From NCBI RefSeq assembly GCF_007830445.1, contig NZ_VLKR01000013.1:1-64000 (forward strand): a stretch of DNA of 64,000 bases, written 5' to 3'. The notes beneath the pieces are model-generated. The model worked only from the letters and a program-made list of their open reading frames with translations. It did not search any database and had not been told where the DNA came from. The stretch's first letter is position 1; every line of letters begins with the position of its first letter. This DNA is from Sphingobacterium siyangense. Lineage in GTDB: Bacteria; Bacteroidota; Bacteroidia; Sphingobacteriales; Sphingobacteriaceae. A program made the translations under genes and the position numbers. This document shows, piece after piece, positions 8,732-17,180 of the stretch.

Positions 8732-9892
8732 TTATCCTTCATTTTCTTTTAAGATCCGCAAGAAATTTTGTCCCATAATCTTCGCAACATCCGTCTTTGT
8801 ATATCCTCTATCCAACAGCGCTTTGGTCAGTAACGGAAATTTAGAAACATCTTCTAGACCTTGGGGTGAGGATTCTATGCCATCGAAGTCCGAGCCTACA
8901 GCAACATGGTCTATACCCACTTTTTTGACCAAATAGTCAATATGATCCAATAATTTCGACAGTGGAGCATCGGCTTGCCGTTGAAGTTCCTTTGGCAACT
9001 TTTCATACATGGCCCAGGTACTCAATTTTGTATCTCCGGTATCGCCAAATTTACTTGCATACAAACCCTTAAGCCTTGTTTCATAGGCAGGATCCAAAAA
9101 ACCTGAATAAAAATTCACACCAACAACGCCGCCATTTTTTTTCAGCGCCTCTAATTGTTCATCTTTCAGATTACGGAAATGTGGACATAATCCATAGGCG
9201 TTGCTATGCGAAACCAAGATCGGTTTGGTCGTTATCGACAGCACGTCATAGAAAGTCTGCTCTCCTCCATGAGACAGATCAATCATCATCCCCAATTCGT
9301 TCATTTTGCGGATAATTGCTCGCCCTTGCGCTGTCAACCCCTTATCTTTGGAACGCATATCTCCCGATTCCATCGCGGCACAGCTTGCCCAAGGCAAATT
9401 GTAGTTCCAGGTCAAAGTGAGGTATTTGGCGCCGCGCTCATGAAGCCGGACCAGATGGTCAACACTTCCTTCAATCATATTTCCACCTTCCACACCGATC
9501 AACGCAACTATTTTACCTGTTTTTAAGATCGCATCGATGTCACCTGAAGATTTTGCCAAACTTATTTTATCGGCATTTGCTGCAATCATCTTTTCCAATG
9601 CATCGATCTGGTCATTGGCATGCTTAAATGCTCCGGATTTCCACTTCGCGTCATCGGACCACACAGCAAAGACCTGCACATCTACACCGCCTTCCCGCAG
9701 TCGAGGCAAATCTGTCGCTCCCGTACTTATTCGCTGGCCGATATCTTTTCCCTGGAAAATGGACTCATAAATCACATCGTTGTGTCCGTCGACGACCACC
9801 AAATCTTGGTGTATCTGTTTATAGTCTTGACTATATCCAACATTGCTGAGTGTTGTCATTGCTAGTCCAAGTAATAAGAGGCCTTTTATCAT
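8732..9892 (-). CDS. Secreted membrane-dipeptidase-type peptidase (M19)
   Basis: A 386-residue exported zinc dipeptidase of the renal dipeptidase family (M19), which hydrolyses dipeptides including those with D-residues. A signal peptide covers about 1-21 (MIKGLLLLGLAMTTLSNVGYS). The binuclear zinc site is visible: DGHNDV (H37, D39), the bridging Glu in GVEGG (E135), DLSHGGE and VSHSNAYG, and VGSDFDGIE. Length is normal. Its ATG overlaps the stop codon of the upstream serine-hydrolase gene by 4 nt (ATGA at 9889-9892), so the two are translationally coupled. A periplasmic role in peptidoglycan-peptide or D-amino-acid peptide breakdown fits the partner, but that is inference. Confidence 0.88.
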   Translation of the reverse strand: MIKGLLLLGLAMTTLSNVGYSQDYKQIHQDLVVVDGHNDVIYESIFQGKDIGQRISTGATDLPRLREGGVDVQVFAVWSDDAKWKSGAFKHANDQIDALEKMIAANADKISLAKSSGDIDAILKTGKIVALIGVEGGNMIEGSVDHLVRLHERGAKYLTLTWNYNLPWASCAAMESGDMRSKDKGLTAQGRAIIRKMNELGMMIDLSHGGEQTFYDVLSITTKPILVSHSNAYGLCPHFRNLKDEQLEALKKNGGVVGVNFYSGFLDPAYETRLKGLYASKFGDTGDTKLSTWAMYEKLPKELQRQADAPLSKLLDHIDYLVKKVGIDHVAVGSDFDGIESSPQGLEDVSKFPLLTKALLDRGYTKTDVAKIMGQNFLRILKENEG

Positions 9893-11613
9893 TTTTGAAT
9901 TTCATTGATCGTTTCATAAATAGCGTCCTGAATCCTGCTTCTGATATTTAGATCCAACAGCCTAGTACTCACCTGAGGATGTACGCGATTAGACAAAAAG
10001 ATATAGATCAGTTGATTTTGTGGATCAATCCAAATACATGTTCCTGTATAGCCCGTATGTCCGAATACAGTGCTATTCGCTAACTTAGATGGATATTCAT
10101 TTTTCGGATTCGGATCCCAGCGGTCAAAACCTAATCCCCGCCGACTGCTTGCCGATTGCCTAGAGGTAAATAAATCGATGGTTTCTGTTTTAAAGTAACG
10201 CTCACCTCCATACTCGCCTCTATTCAATAGCAACTGACCATAGATTGCCAAATCATTTGCGGTAGCAAATAATCCAGCATGCCCAGCAATACCGCCAGCC
10301 ATTGCCGCACCCTGATCGTGTACATAGCCTTCTAACAATGTTTTTCGAAAGGAGGTATCCTGCTCGGTAGGAACGATTTCATCCTTTGCAAAACGCTCGC
10401 GTGGAAGGTAACCCGCACGGGTCATCCCCAATGGTCTATAAAAGTTTTCCTGCACATAATCTTGCATAGGCTCAGCAGTCTGATGTTCTGCAACTTCTTT
10501 CATCACATACATGCTGATATCACTATACACATAATTTCCCGTGGGTTTTACCGGTGATTTTAGCATTTCGGGCCACATGACATCACGGTAATAATTGTTG
10601 AGGATATAGCTGTTATCGGCCATTTTCACCTGATGGTTATCGTCGGCTGCCGACACAACATCGCCCCCCTTCAGATATTTATAAAAGGGAATAAAAGGTG
10701 TAAATCCCGCTTCATGTAACATGACGGAACGAAGTTTGATATCCTTTTTATTGGTATACTTTGCCTGCCACAGGTAGTGCCCCATAGTACTATCCAAATT
10801 AATAATATTCCGCTCGGTAAGACGCATAATGACAGGAGTAGTACCCGCAATCTTACTGACAGATGCGAGATCAAAAATATCAGTTGTTTTTGTGGGTATA
10901 TCTTTGGAATACGTGTGAAAACCGTAAGATTTCTCCAAGAGTACTTGTCCGTCCTTCACGATCATGACTACAGCTCCTGGAGTTGCCTGCTTATCGATGG
11001 CTTCTTGTGCAATGGCATCAATTTTCTTCGTCAATTTGGTCAGGTTCAGATTAGAACTTGAGGCAGCGCCATATTGTATTCTTGTCTGTGTGGTTTTGAC
11101 GTTACCGGCGGTAATAGAAATCCCACCAAAAATAGACATTGCCATCTGCTGCTGTCCAATTTCTGAAAAAGGAGCAAGCAATTCGATCAAATCAGATTGT
11201 GGATGCTCAGATAGGCTCTTTTTGTTTTTGTCATTTTCAAAAAAATGGCAAAGGATAACTTTTTTATTGTTTAATACAGCCTGCTTCAACTGTGTTAGAC
11301 AATCGGCATCTAAATCATCTTCCTTTCCCGCCACAATAATGGTATTATAATATTTGATGTCCTCATCAAATTTATTAAAATCGAAAACTTTGGTGTTTGC
11401 ATAACGAGCCAGTTGGTCCGTAAACATCCTATATTTTGCCGCGTTAGGAACAACAACTGCGATACGAAGTTGATCCAGATTTTTTAAAGGCAGCAACTGA
11501 TCGAGGTTATTAAACAGTATCGTTTCGTTTTTAATTGTAGACTTATATTGAGCAAACAGGGGGCTAATACAGAACAAACCTGCAAATAATGCCCCAAAAA
11601 ATCGTTTTTTCAT
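9889..11613 (-). CDS. Secreted serine hydrolase (class C beta-lactamase fold) with an N-terminal GH3 C-domain-like remnant
   Basis: A 574-residue exported protein (signal peptide about 1-22, ending LFAQ). Residues about 195-570 form a beta-lactamase/DD-peptidase-like serine hydrolase: SVSK (251-254; nucleophile S251, base K254), YSD (363-365) in place of the classical YxN, and HTG (519-521) in place of KTG. This pattern fits esterase/D-aminopeptidase members rather than true beta-lactamases. Residues about 25-165 contain NLDQLLPLKNLDQLRIAVVV followed by alternating strands. This resembles the C-terminal domain of family-3 glycoside hydrolases, which in many Bacteroidota is fused upstream of exactly this hydrolase. 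Here the GH3 catalytic barrel is absent. The gene is coupled to the dipeptidase by an ATGA overlap, so both likely act on the same periplasmic peptide or murein material. Confidence 0.8.
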   Translation of the reverse strand: MKKRFFGALFAGLFCISPLFAQYKSTIKNETILFNNLDQLLPLKNLDQLRIAVVVPNAAKYRMFTDQLARYANTKVFDFNKFDEDIKYYNTIIVAGKEDDLDADCLTQLKQAVLNNKKVILCHFFENDKNKKSLSEHPQSDLIELLAPFSEIGQQQMAMSIFGGISITAGNVKTTQTRIQYGAASSSNLNLTKLTKKIDAIAQEAIDKQATPGAVVMIVKDGQVLLEKSYGFHTYSKDIPTKTTDIFDLASVSKIAGTTPVIMRLTERNIINLDSTMGHYLWQAKYTNKKDIKLRSVMLHEAGFTPFIPFYKYLKGGDVVSAADDNHQVKMADNSYILNNYYRDVMWPEMLKSPVKPTGNYVYSDISMYVMKEVAEHQTAEPMQDYVQENFYRPLGMTRAGYLPRERFAKDEIVPTEQDTSFRKTLLEGYVHDQGAAMAGGIAGHAGLFATANDLAIYGQLLLNRGEYGGERYFKTETIDLFTSRQSASSRRGLGFDRWDPNPKNEYPSKLANSTVFGHTGYTGTCIWIDPQNQLIYIFLSNRVHPQVSTRLLDLNIRSRIQDAIYETINEIQK

Positions 11614-11825
11614 TCTGCTTTTATCGTTTTTTAGGTTCTATCAAATAAAAATACGAATTATATAACGAAGGAATAGGTTCGTACGAAAAAAAATCAATTT
11701 TGTTACTTATACCTATTGCGCGTTTCTAGATTGATCTACTATTTTACCATCCACTTCAGGCTATGCGCAATTCATGGGAACCCCAATTGGCATTGCCCCC
11801 AATTGCATCATGAAGGTTTTTTCTG

Positions 11826-11833
11826 TAAGTTTG
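11826..11833 (+). promoter_or_regulatory. -7 box of xseA, very close to the start codon
   Basis: TAAGTTTG matches TAnnTTTG and ends 4 nt before the xseA ATG. A TTG 20 nt upstream of it could be the -33 element. The spacing predicts a leaderless or nearly leaderless mRNA. Confidence 0.5.
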
Positions 11834-11837
11834 ACTA

Positions 11838-13124
11838 ATGCCAGAATTGATTCAAGATAAAACGATATTTTCCTTGCTGGAAGTCAGCCGCAGTATCCAA
11901 AAGACACTTGCAGAGCGGTATAAGAGTTTGTACTGGATCAAAGCTGAAATGAACAAGCTCAATCATTATACGCATTCTGGCCACTGTTATCCTGAACTGG
12001 TAGAAAAACAGGATGGAAAAATTGTCGCTGAAATTCGGTCGATCCTATGGAAAGCTGATTACAATCGTATCAACAACAATTTTCTTAAAGTCGCGCAAGA
12101 ACCTTTACGAGAAGGGATCACGATGTTATTTCAGGCAAGTATTTCCTATGACCCTATGTATGGGTTAAGCTTGCGCATTGTTGATATTGATCCGACTTTT
12201 ACCTTAGGCGAACTTGAAAAGGAGAAGTTAGACAGTATTCGAAAGCTGAAAGCAGAGGGCATATATGAGTCTAATAAATTATTGGACTTTCCTGTGGTTC
12301 CCAAAAGATTGGCAATTATTTCAGTAGAAACAAGTAAGGGGCTTTCTGATTTTTACAAGATTATTAATCAAAACCTTTGGGGTTACCGCATCGAATCCAC
12401 GCTCTTCCCTGCATTGTTACAAGGAGACAAGTCAGTACCTTCTATTATAAATCAACTTGCCATTATTGCTGAAAAAATAGACAGGTACGATGTGGTCGCC
12501 ATCATCCGTGGTGGAGGCGGTGAGGTTGGTCTTTCCAGTTATAACAACTACTTGCTAGCTCGTGCTATCGCTATATTTCCCATCCCCGTATTGACGGGTA
12601 TTGGGCATTCGACGAATTATACAGTTAGCGAAATGGTAGCCTATAAAAACGCGATTACGCCCAGTGAGCTGGCCGATTTTCTGATTCAGAAGTTTCATAA
12701 TTTTGCTATTCCAGTCGATCGGGCTGCAGAGCGTATACAGCAACTCATTCTTACCCGATTTAAAGAAGAGCACAATATATTATCTCAACTGGCAACGCAT
12801 ATACAATGGATCGGAAAGAGAGAAATTCAGACCTCGAGGGCGGCCATCCAGCAATTTCAACATGATCTTAACGCCTTGTTAAAATTGCGCTTTTATGAGC
12901 ACAAAACGGCACTGGCTCATACCGAACGAATTATTCAGCTATCTGATCCAATTAGACTATTAAAACAAGGGTTTTCAATTACTAAGGTTAACGGAAAATT
13001 ACTGCAGTCGGTGACACAAGTATCTCAAGGCGATGTAATACAGACGATACTCGAATATGGAGAGCTTACCAGTACTGTGACAGATAAATCTCCAAAGGAA
13101 GACCTAGATGAGAACAATACTTAA
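11838..13124 (+). CDS. xseA: Exodeoxyribonuclease VII large subunit
   Basis: A 428-residue XseA, the catalytic subunit of exonuclease VII, which degrades single-stranded DNA from both ends and acts in repair. The N-terminal OB-fold (about 8-110) shows WIKAEMNKLNHYTHSGHCY and LWKADYNRI. The catalytic core carries RLAIISVETSKGLSDF (the usual IGVITSPTGAA region, here diverged), a VVAIIRGGGGEVGLSSYNN segment and PVLTGIGHSTNYTVSE. A long coiled region follows, and QGFSITK/NGKLL is near the C-terminus as in other XseA proteins. Length is near the norm. The start is set by the -7 box only 4 nt upstream. xseB follows 49 nt downstream on the same strand, so the two subunits are co-transcribed. Confidence 0.93.
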   Translation: MPELIQDKTIFSLLEVSRSIQKTLAERYKSLYWIKAEMNKLNHYTHSGHCYPELVEKQDGKIVAEIRSILWKADYNRINNNFLKVAQEPLREGITMLFQASISYDPMYGLSLRIVDIDPTFTLGELEKEKLDSIRKLKAEGIYESNKLLDFPVVPKRLAIISVETSKGLSDFYKIINQNLWGYRIESTLFPALLQGDKSVPSIINQLAIIAEKIDRYDVVAIIRGGGGEVGLSSYNNYLLARAIAIFPIPVLTGIGHSTNYTVSEMVAYKNAITPSELADFLIQKFHNFAIPVDRAAERIQQLILTRFKEEHNILSQLATHIQWIGKREIQTSRAAIQQFQHDLNALLKLRFYEHKTALAHTERIIQLSDPIRLLKQGFSITKVNGKLLQSVTQVSQGDVIQTILEYGELTSTVTDKSPKEDLDENNT

Positions 13125-13173
13125 TTTGGCATCGCCATACAAAATTTAAAGAAAGCATATCAAGCATAGCATA

Positions 13174-13395
13174 ATGGGACAGAATTATACCTACACAGAT
13201 GCCTTTAACGAGTTACAAACTATCGTGAGGGAAATAGAAAATGGCACAACAAACATTGATGAGCTCGCGGGAAAAATCAAGAGGGCTTCCGACCTCATTC
13301 AAGTCTGCAAAGCCAAGTTAACAGCGACGGAGGACGAAGTAAACAGTTTATTACAGCAGATAACCCCGACTCAGGAAACGGATGATGATGAATAA
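13174..13395 (+). CDS. xseB: Exodeoxyribonuclease VII small subunit
   Basis: A 73-residue XseB. The two-helix protein shows FNELQTIVREIENG, the hallmark start of the family, then DELAGKIKRASDLIQVCKAK and LTATEDEVNSLL, ending in an acidic tail. Several XseB subunits coat the coiled helices of XseA to form active exonuclease VII. It lies 49 nt behind xseA on the same strand and converges with the MgtC-like gene 25 nt further on. Length and motif order are normal. Confidence 0.93.
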   Translation: MGQNYTYTDAFNELQTIVREIENGTTNIDELAGKIKRASDLIQVCKAKLTATEDEVNSLLQQITPTQETDDDE

Positions 13396-13420
13396 ATAAA
13401 GCAAACAATATCGTAATTCC

Positions 13421-14065
13421 TTAATATTGATAGGCCACCACCTGCCTATCACGCCGCAGGGTTTCTACAAGCGCTCTATGCTGGTTAACATTCCCCGTCA
13501 ATCGCCATACGGTATTCAAACTTTCTTTGTTATACCGTTGACTTATGACGACAGCTTTAAAGCCCATACTTCGGATTAACTGTTCCGTATGTTCAAAATC
13601 TGCCTCAGATAAGGTCTGCAGTTCATAGTCTTTTATCTTGTGATAATTGTCAATATAGGTTTGTAGATAAGTTAGCAGCGCTAATATCATCAGAACCAAG
13701 CCCACACCAATAAAAGCTAAAAATATATATCCGGCACCAACACACATACCTAAAGAAGCTGTAGCCCAAATTGTCGTAGCGGTCGTTATACCACTTACTT
13801 TATTGTCTTCTTTGAAAATCACGCCTGCACCTAGGAAACCGATACCCGTAATAATATTTGCGGCTAATCGATCTGGATTTGCCAAGCCAATTTTTAACGA
13901 AAGAATCGTAAAAAGACAAGATCCAAAGCTCACCAATATAAACGTCCTCAAACCCGCAGACTTATTGCGATATTCACGTTCAATCCCGATCAGCAGGCCT
14001 ATTAAGACTGATAACATAATAAGCAAAATGTCTCGCGTTTCGAAAGGTTGAAATAGGTTATCCAT
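13421..14065 (-). CDS. MgtC/SapB-family inner-membrane protein
   Basis: A 214-residue membrane protein. Its N-terminal two thirds have four or five hydrophobic segments with the family signature: MLSVLIGLLIGIEREYR, SAGLRTFILVSFGSC, NIITGIGFLGAGVIF and GITTATTIWATASLG. The soluble C-terminal part (about 145-214) is ACT-like in relatives. MgtC-like proteins affect magnesium homeostasis and ATP-synthase activity in other bacteria. The function of the Bacteroidota members is not established. The gene is alone, with a terminator (14098-14129) separating it from the upstream pirin gene and a convergent arrangement with xseB. Confidence 0.85.
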   Translation of the reverse strand: MDNLFQPFETRDILLIMLSVLIGLLIGIEREYRNKSAGLRTFILVSFGSCLFTILSLKIGLANPDRLAANIITGIGFLGAGVIFKEDNKVSGITTATTIWATASLGMCVGAGYIFLAFIGVGLVLMILALLTYLQTYIDNYHKIKDYELQTLSEADFEHTEQLIRSMGFKAVVISQRYNKESLNTVWRLTGNVNQHRALVETLRRDRQVVAYQY

Positions 14066-14097
14066 GAGTTTATATCTTCTTCATCCAATTTAAGAAA

Positions 14098-14129
14098 AAT
14101 AGGGAGATCTATCAAATGACCTCCCTATT
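14098..14129 (-). terminator. Terminator after the pirin gene and its duplicated tail
   Basis: A 12-bp stem (14098-14109 with 14118-14129, one G-U pair on the minus-strand RNA) is followed by five Ts. It ends pirin transcription before the MgtC-like gene. Confidence 0.8.
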
Positions 14130-14140
14130 CAAGAATAACT

Positions 14141-14213
14141 CTTTATCGATCCAATACATCGGAGCTTTAATCAGCAATAACGATATATCATAGTAAGCTT
14201 CATTTTCATCGAC
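14141..14213 (-). pseudogene. Degenerate 63-bp in-frame duplicate of the pirin 3' end
   Basis: Directly past the pirin stop, the same frame reads VDENEAYYDISLLLIKAPMYW, which repeats the last 16 codons of the gene (EAYYDASLLLIEVPMY). The offset is exactly 63 bp. By hand alignment 40 of 51 nt match, and five codons differ only synonymously. The stop TAG of the parent is TGG here. It is non-coding unless the pirin stop is read through. Confidence 0.75.
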
Positions 14214-14927
14214 CTAATACATCGGCACTTCAATTAGCAGCAATGATGCATCATAGTAAGCCTCAATGCTTATTTTTTCTGTTTCGTATAAACCAATGGC
14301 ATCCCTTCTTGAAAGCATTTCATTTGCTACAGCGATCTTTCCTTCCAAAACAAAAAGATAAAGTCCATTTTGCTCCGAATGAACAGTATAGTCTATCTTT
14401 TTACCCGCCTCTAGGTCTCCCAAGTTAAAATAGGCATCCTGATGTATATGTACAGCATGGTGATCCATTTTATCCGGTGAAACAATGGTTGCAAATTTAT
14501 TGTTCCGACCCAGTTGAAGGTAGGATTTCTGATCGTATCTGGGCTCCAACCCTATTTCGTTGGGGATTACCCAAATTTGTAAAAATTTAACAAGATCCTT
14601 CTGATTGCTATTAAACTCGGCATGCTGCACACCTGTACCTGCAGACATGATCTGCACTTCTCCTGTTTGAATCGTACGGCCATTGCCTAGACTATCCTGG
14701 TGTATAAGTGTCCCTTCGAGTGGTATACTAACAATTTCCATATTGTGGTGACCATGCCGATCAAAACCTTGTCCGCCCTCTACCTGATCGTCATTCAATA
14801 CCCGCAATGCACCAAAATTCATTCTTTCGGGATCAAGATACTGTCCAAAACTGAATGAATGTGCACTTTTCAGCCAGCCGAAATCAACATGGCCCCGATC
14901 ATTTTCACGGTATATCATCTGTTGCAT
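14214..14927 (-). CDS. Pirin-family protein (YhhW-like, quercetin dioxygenase type)
   Basis: A 237-residue bicupin. The N-terminal cupin holds the metal site: H58 and H60 in FDRHGHHNMEIV, and H102 and E104 in GVQHAEF. Other pirin landmarks are FSFGQYLDP, NFGALRVLNDD and GEVQIMSAGTG. E. coli YhhW of this type has quercetin 2,3-dioxygenase activity; the natural substrate is unknown. The start at 14927 is supported by a perfect Shine-Dalgarno AAGGAGGA (14932-14939) 4 nt upstream, which is unusual in this window where most genes lack one. The 3' end is followed by a decayed duplicate of its own last codons. Confidence 0.9.
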   Translation of the reverse strand: MQQMIYRENDRGHVDFGWLKSAHSFSFGQYLDPERMNFGALRVLNDDQVEGGQGFDRHGHHNMEIVSIPLEGTLIHQDSLGNGRTIQTGEVQIMSAGTGVQHAEFNSNQKDLVKFLQIWVIPNEIGLEPRYDQKSYLQLGRNNKFATIVSPDKMDHHAVHIHQDAYFNLGDLEAGKKIDYTVHSEQNGLYLFVLEGKIAVANEMLSRRDAIGLYETEKISIEAYYDASLLLIEVPMY

Positions 14928-15026
14928 CTTGTCCTCCTTACTGCATAAGCTTCTACTTACAAAGAGGCAAAACCCACACCAACAGTAATTTACGTTGACA
15001 ATATGACAATTTGTAAAAAGAGATCA

Positions 15027-15773
15027 CTACAATGGTTTTAGCTTATCCGGAGCAAACGAATGAACAAGTGCACGAGCGAGAATTCTATTCGGGTCTATGA
15101 GAATCATCCCATTGTGATCCCGTTCGGGAATAGCAAAAGGCAACTCTGCACAACCCAAAATAATGACCTGTGCGCCTTTCTTTTTCAGGTCGTCCATAAC
15201 CAACAATAGATCTTCTCTCGCTTTATTCGCGATCGGTACCGGCTGGGCCTTTATTCCATAGTCTTCATCATAGATTGCATTATTTACCTTCTCTTGTTGT
15301 GTTCCTTCTGGCTCAACAAAAACGAAACCTTTTCGAATAAAAGCTTCCCGATATAAACTGCAGATCTGCTCTCCAGCGGTAGATAAAATGCCTACTGTTG
15401 TGTCGGGATAGTTTTCCACTACAAACCGAACCGTTTCATGAACGATATGCAAGAGTTTCAACCCACTTCCCACACGCGCCATTTCATCTTGAACGACGGA
15501 AAAAATAGGCTCTGCATGTGCTGTATTGGATGGAATCGCGGCTATCGTCGCTCCAGCCGTTTCAAGTTGTCTTAAAATTGCAGCAATAGCCTTACCTGGA
15601 TTAACATTGGATTTATCCAATAAATACGCCGTTCGGTCAGGGATCAAATTTGGACATGAGAATAACAAGAGCGGCAAGTGTTCCTGATCGGATCTTGCCG
15701 CCGTTTCATCTATAATTTTCTTTGCAATATCTAGACCTCCATAAGGGCCCAATCCACCTACTATTCCAATCAT
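15027..15773 (-). CDS. Aspartate/glutamate racemase family protein lacking the first catalytic cysteine
   Basis: A 248-residue member of the Asp/Glu racemase superfamily. I chose the ATG at 15773 because the family starts with MIGIVGGLGP. A longer frame begins at 15806. Other motifs are SCPNLIPDRTAYL (39-51) and ILGCAELP with the second catalytic Cys at 208. The first catalytic Cys, normally in CNTAH, is Ser here (IPSNTAH, S82). Two-cysteine members racemise both enantiomers, while members with a single Cys, such as E. coli YgeA (EcL-DER), work asymmetrically. Substrate is therefore uncertain. The gene is monocistronic with about 330 bp of upstream sequence containing no other gene. Confidence 0.8.
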   Translation of the reverse strand: MIGIVGGLGPYGGLDIAKKIIDETAARSDQEHLPLLLFSCPNLIPDRTAYLLDKSNVNPGKAIAAILRQLETAGATIAAIPSNTAHAEPIFSVVQDEMARVGSGLKLLHIVHETVRFVVENYPDTTVGILSTAGEQICSLYREAFIRKGFVFVEPEGTQQEKVNNAIYDEDYGIKAQPVPIANKAREDLLLVMDDLKKKGAQVIILGCAELPFAIPERDHNGMILIDPNRILARALVHSFAPDKLKPL

Positions 15774-16106
15774 AAAAACTATTTTTTTATATCTAGATAT
15801 AACCAATAGTCTTACAAATAGTTTGTAGAAATTACTATTCGTCGGACAGCTTTGGAAATGAAAAGCAGATCAATATCGAATTGAATAATAGCGATTAAGC
15901 CAGGAAATCCCGAAAAATAGAGCGGATTTCTTTTTCATGGTAGCGTAGAGGAAATTTCGTAAATTTAGATGACAACTTAAAAGTGTTCTGTTATGGTCGC
16001 ATCATTGGTTATCGGTATCATATTTTTGTATGAGGAGGTAATTTCCAATTCTGAGCGTAAAAAAGTGTTGAGCCTGACCAGCTATTTAAAATCATGTTAT
16101 TAAAGA
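15774..16106. other. Intergenic region between divergent racemase and AraC-remnant genes
   Basis: About 330 bp. TATTTTTG at 16021-16028 on the plus strand fits TAnnTTTG and could drive the AraC remnant. A 36-codon open frame (15993-16103) begins with hydrophobic residues but has no recognisable homology or ribosome-binding site. I see nothing else. Confidence 0.4.
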
Positions 16107-16466
16107 ATGCCATCTTCAACTGAACTGTATAAAAAACGTATTAACAAGGTAATTAACCATATCAATAGTAACCTTGATCACAACTTATCTCTTGAGGAGT
16201 TGGCTGCAATTGCCTGCTTCTCGCCATTCCACTTTCATCGTTTATTTAAATCCGTAACAGGTGAAACCGTCAAAAACTTCACAAATAGGATCAGAATGGA
16301 GAAGGCAGCCAGGTTGCTGCGATTCTCAGAAAACAAACTAAGGATTATTGCCTCAGAGTGCGAGCATCTTCACGCATTGGAGATATTCAAAAACAAAGAA
16401 CAACTCTGCAACTGGGAACATTTTGAACTGGAGTTCTGCATTCCGATAAGGAAATTAAGGATGTAA
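16107..16466 (+). pseudogene. AraC-family regulator with a large in-frame internal deletion
   Basis: A 119-residue open frame. Residues 8 to about 84 are the first two thirds of an AraC DNA-binding domain: INHINSNLDHNLSLEELA, the first helix-turn-helix CFSPFHFHRLFKSVTGETV and RIRMEKAARLL. The second helix-turn-helix should follow IASEC (usually GFSSSSYFSRVFK) but is missing. Instead the frame continues HALEIFKNKEQ and ends EFCIPIRKLRM, which looks like the very end of the GyrI-like effector domain of this family (the usual closing strand is x-IYIPV-x). Intact relatives are about 280 residues, so roughly 160 residues of the middle are lost without frameshift. DNA binding is probably abolished. 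The VOC gene 48 bp downstream may be its former partner. Confidence 0.6.
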
Positions 16467-16513
16467 GGCTCTCCAACCATTTATAGATAGAATAAACATA
16501 AATAAATAGAATT

Positions 16514-16888
16514 ATGAAAAAAGTGACAGGCATCGGTGGAATTTTCTTCAAATGCAAGGACTCCAAAGCGGTTAATGAATGGTATAAAGCGCACTTGGGC
16601 TTTGATACCACACCTTACGGCACCAGTTTCGAATGGCTGGAAAAAGATTCAGGGAAGGAAGGCATCACTCAATGGAATCCCTTTCCGGAAAGTTCTGATT
16701 ATTTCCATCCATCGGAAAAAGACTTTATGATCAATTACCGGGTTGACAACCTGGAAACCCTTGTTGAGGAACTCAAATCACAAGGGGTCACCATCCTTGA
16801 CGATATCGCCACGTATGATTACGGGAAATTCGTTCATATCGTTGATCCGGAGGGTAATAAGATTCAATTATGGGAACCTAGATCATAG
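16514..16888 (+). CDS. VOC-family (glyoxalase/bleomycin-resistance fold) protein
   Basis: A 124-residue single-domain VOC protein with two beta-alpha-beta-beta-beta modules. MKKVTGIGGIFFKCKDSK begins the first, with WYKAHLGFD as the typical helix. YRVDNLETLVEELKSQGV and HIVDPEGNKIQLWEP form the second. The final Glu (in LWEP) and a residue in the first strand usually bind the metal. Such proteins act as dioxygenases, isomerases or antibiotic-binding proteins, and the substrate cannot be told from sequence. It lies 47 bp behind the truncated AraC gene, so it may be in the same transcript. A hairpin follows its stop. Confidence 0.82.
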   Translation: MKKVTGIGGIFFKCKDSKAVNEWYKAHLGFDTTPYGTSFEWLEKDSGKEGITQWNPFPESSDYFHPSEKDFMINYRVDNLETLVEELKSQGVTILDDIATYDYGKFVHIVDPEGNKIQLWEPRS

Positions 16889-16905
16889 GAGTTCCATCTT
16901 ACAAG

Positions 16906-16923
16906 CCCCGCATCATTGCGGGG
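16906..16923 (+). terminator. Hairpin after the VOC gene
   Basis: A 7-bp GC-rich perfect stem, CCCCGCA (16906-16912) with 16917-16923, closes a 4-nt loop and is followed by TCTTTA. It is a probable terminator with a weak T-tract. Confidence 0.65.
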
Positions 16924-17180
16924 TCTTTACAATAATATAGTTTCAAGGACCATTTTGCTAGTAAACCGCTGTTGCGGAAAGCAACACTCACTTTTAATAC
17001 CTCATCCATATTAAACGATTCGCTCATCAATTCATCTACAGGCCACATCAAGTTTAATAGGATTAACAAACGGGATATTGAATATCCCTCGCCACATGAT
17101 CGCAATCAGTTTGATAAAATGAAGAAAGAGGGTTTGTGTTTCGGTGAATTTTGTCAAAGGGGTTGCACTGATTGAAAAGC

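Noticed and set aside
15993..16103. 36-codon open frame with hydrophobic start
   Set aside because: The -7 box at 16021-16028 lies inside it, no ribosome-binding site, no homology.
16899..17175. Open frames on both strands in the strip after the VOC gene
   Set aside because: No recognisable motif, overlapping on opposite strands, and no promoter or ribosome-binding site.
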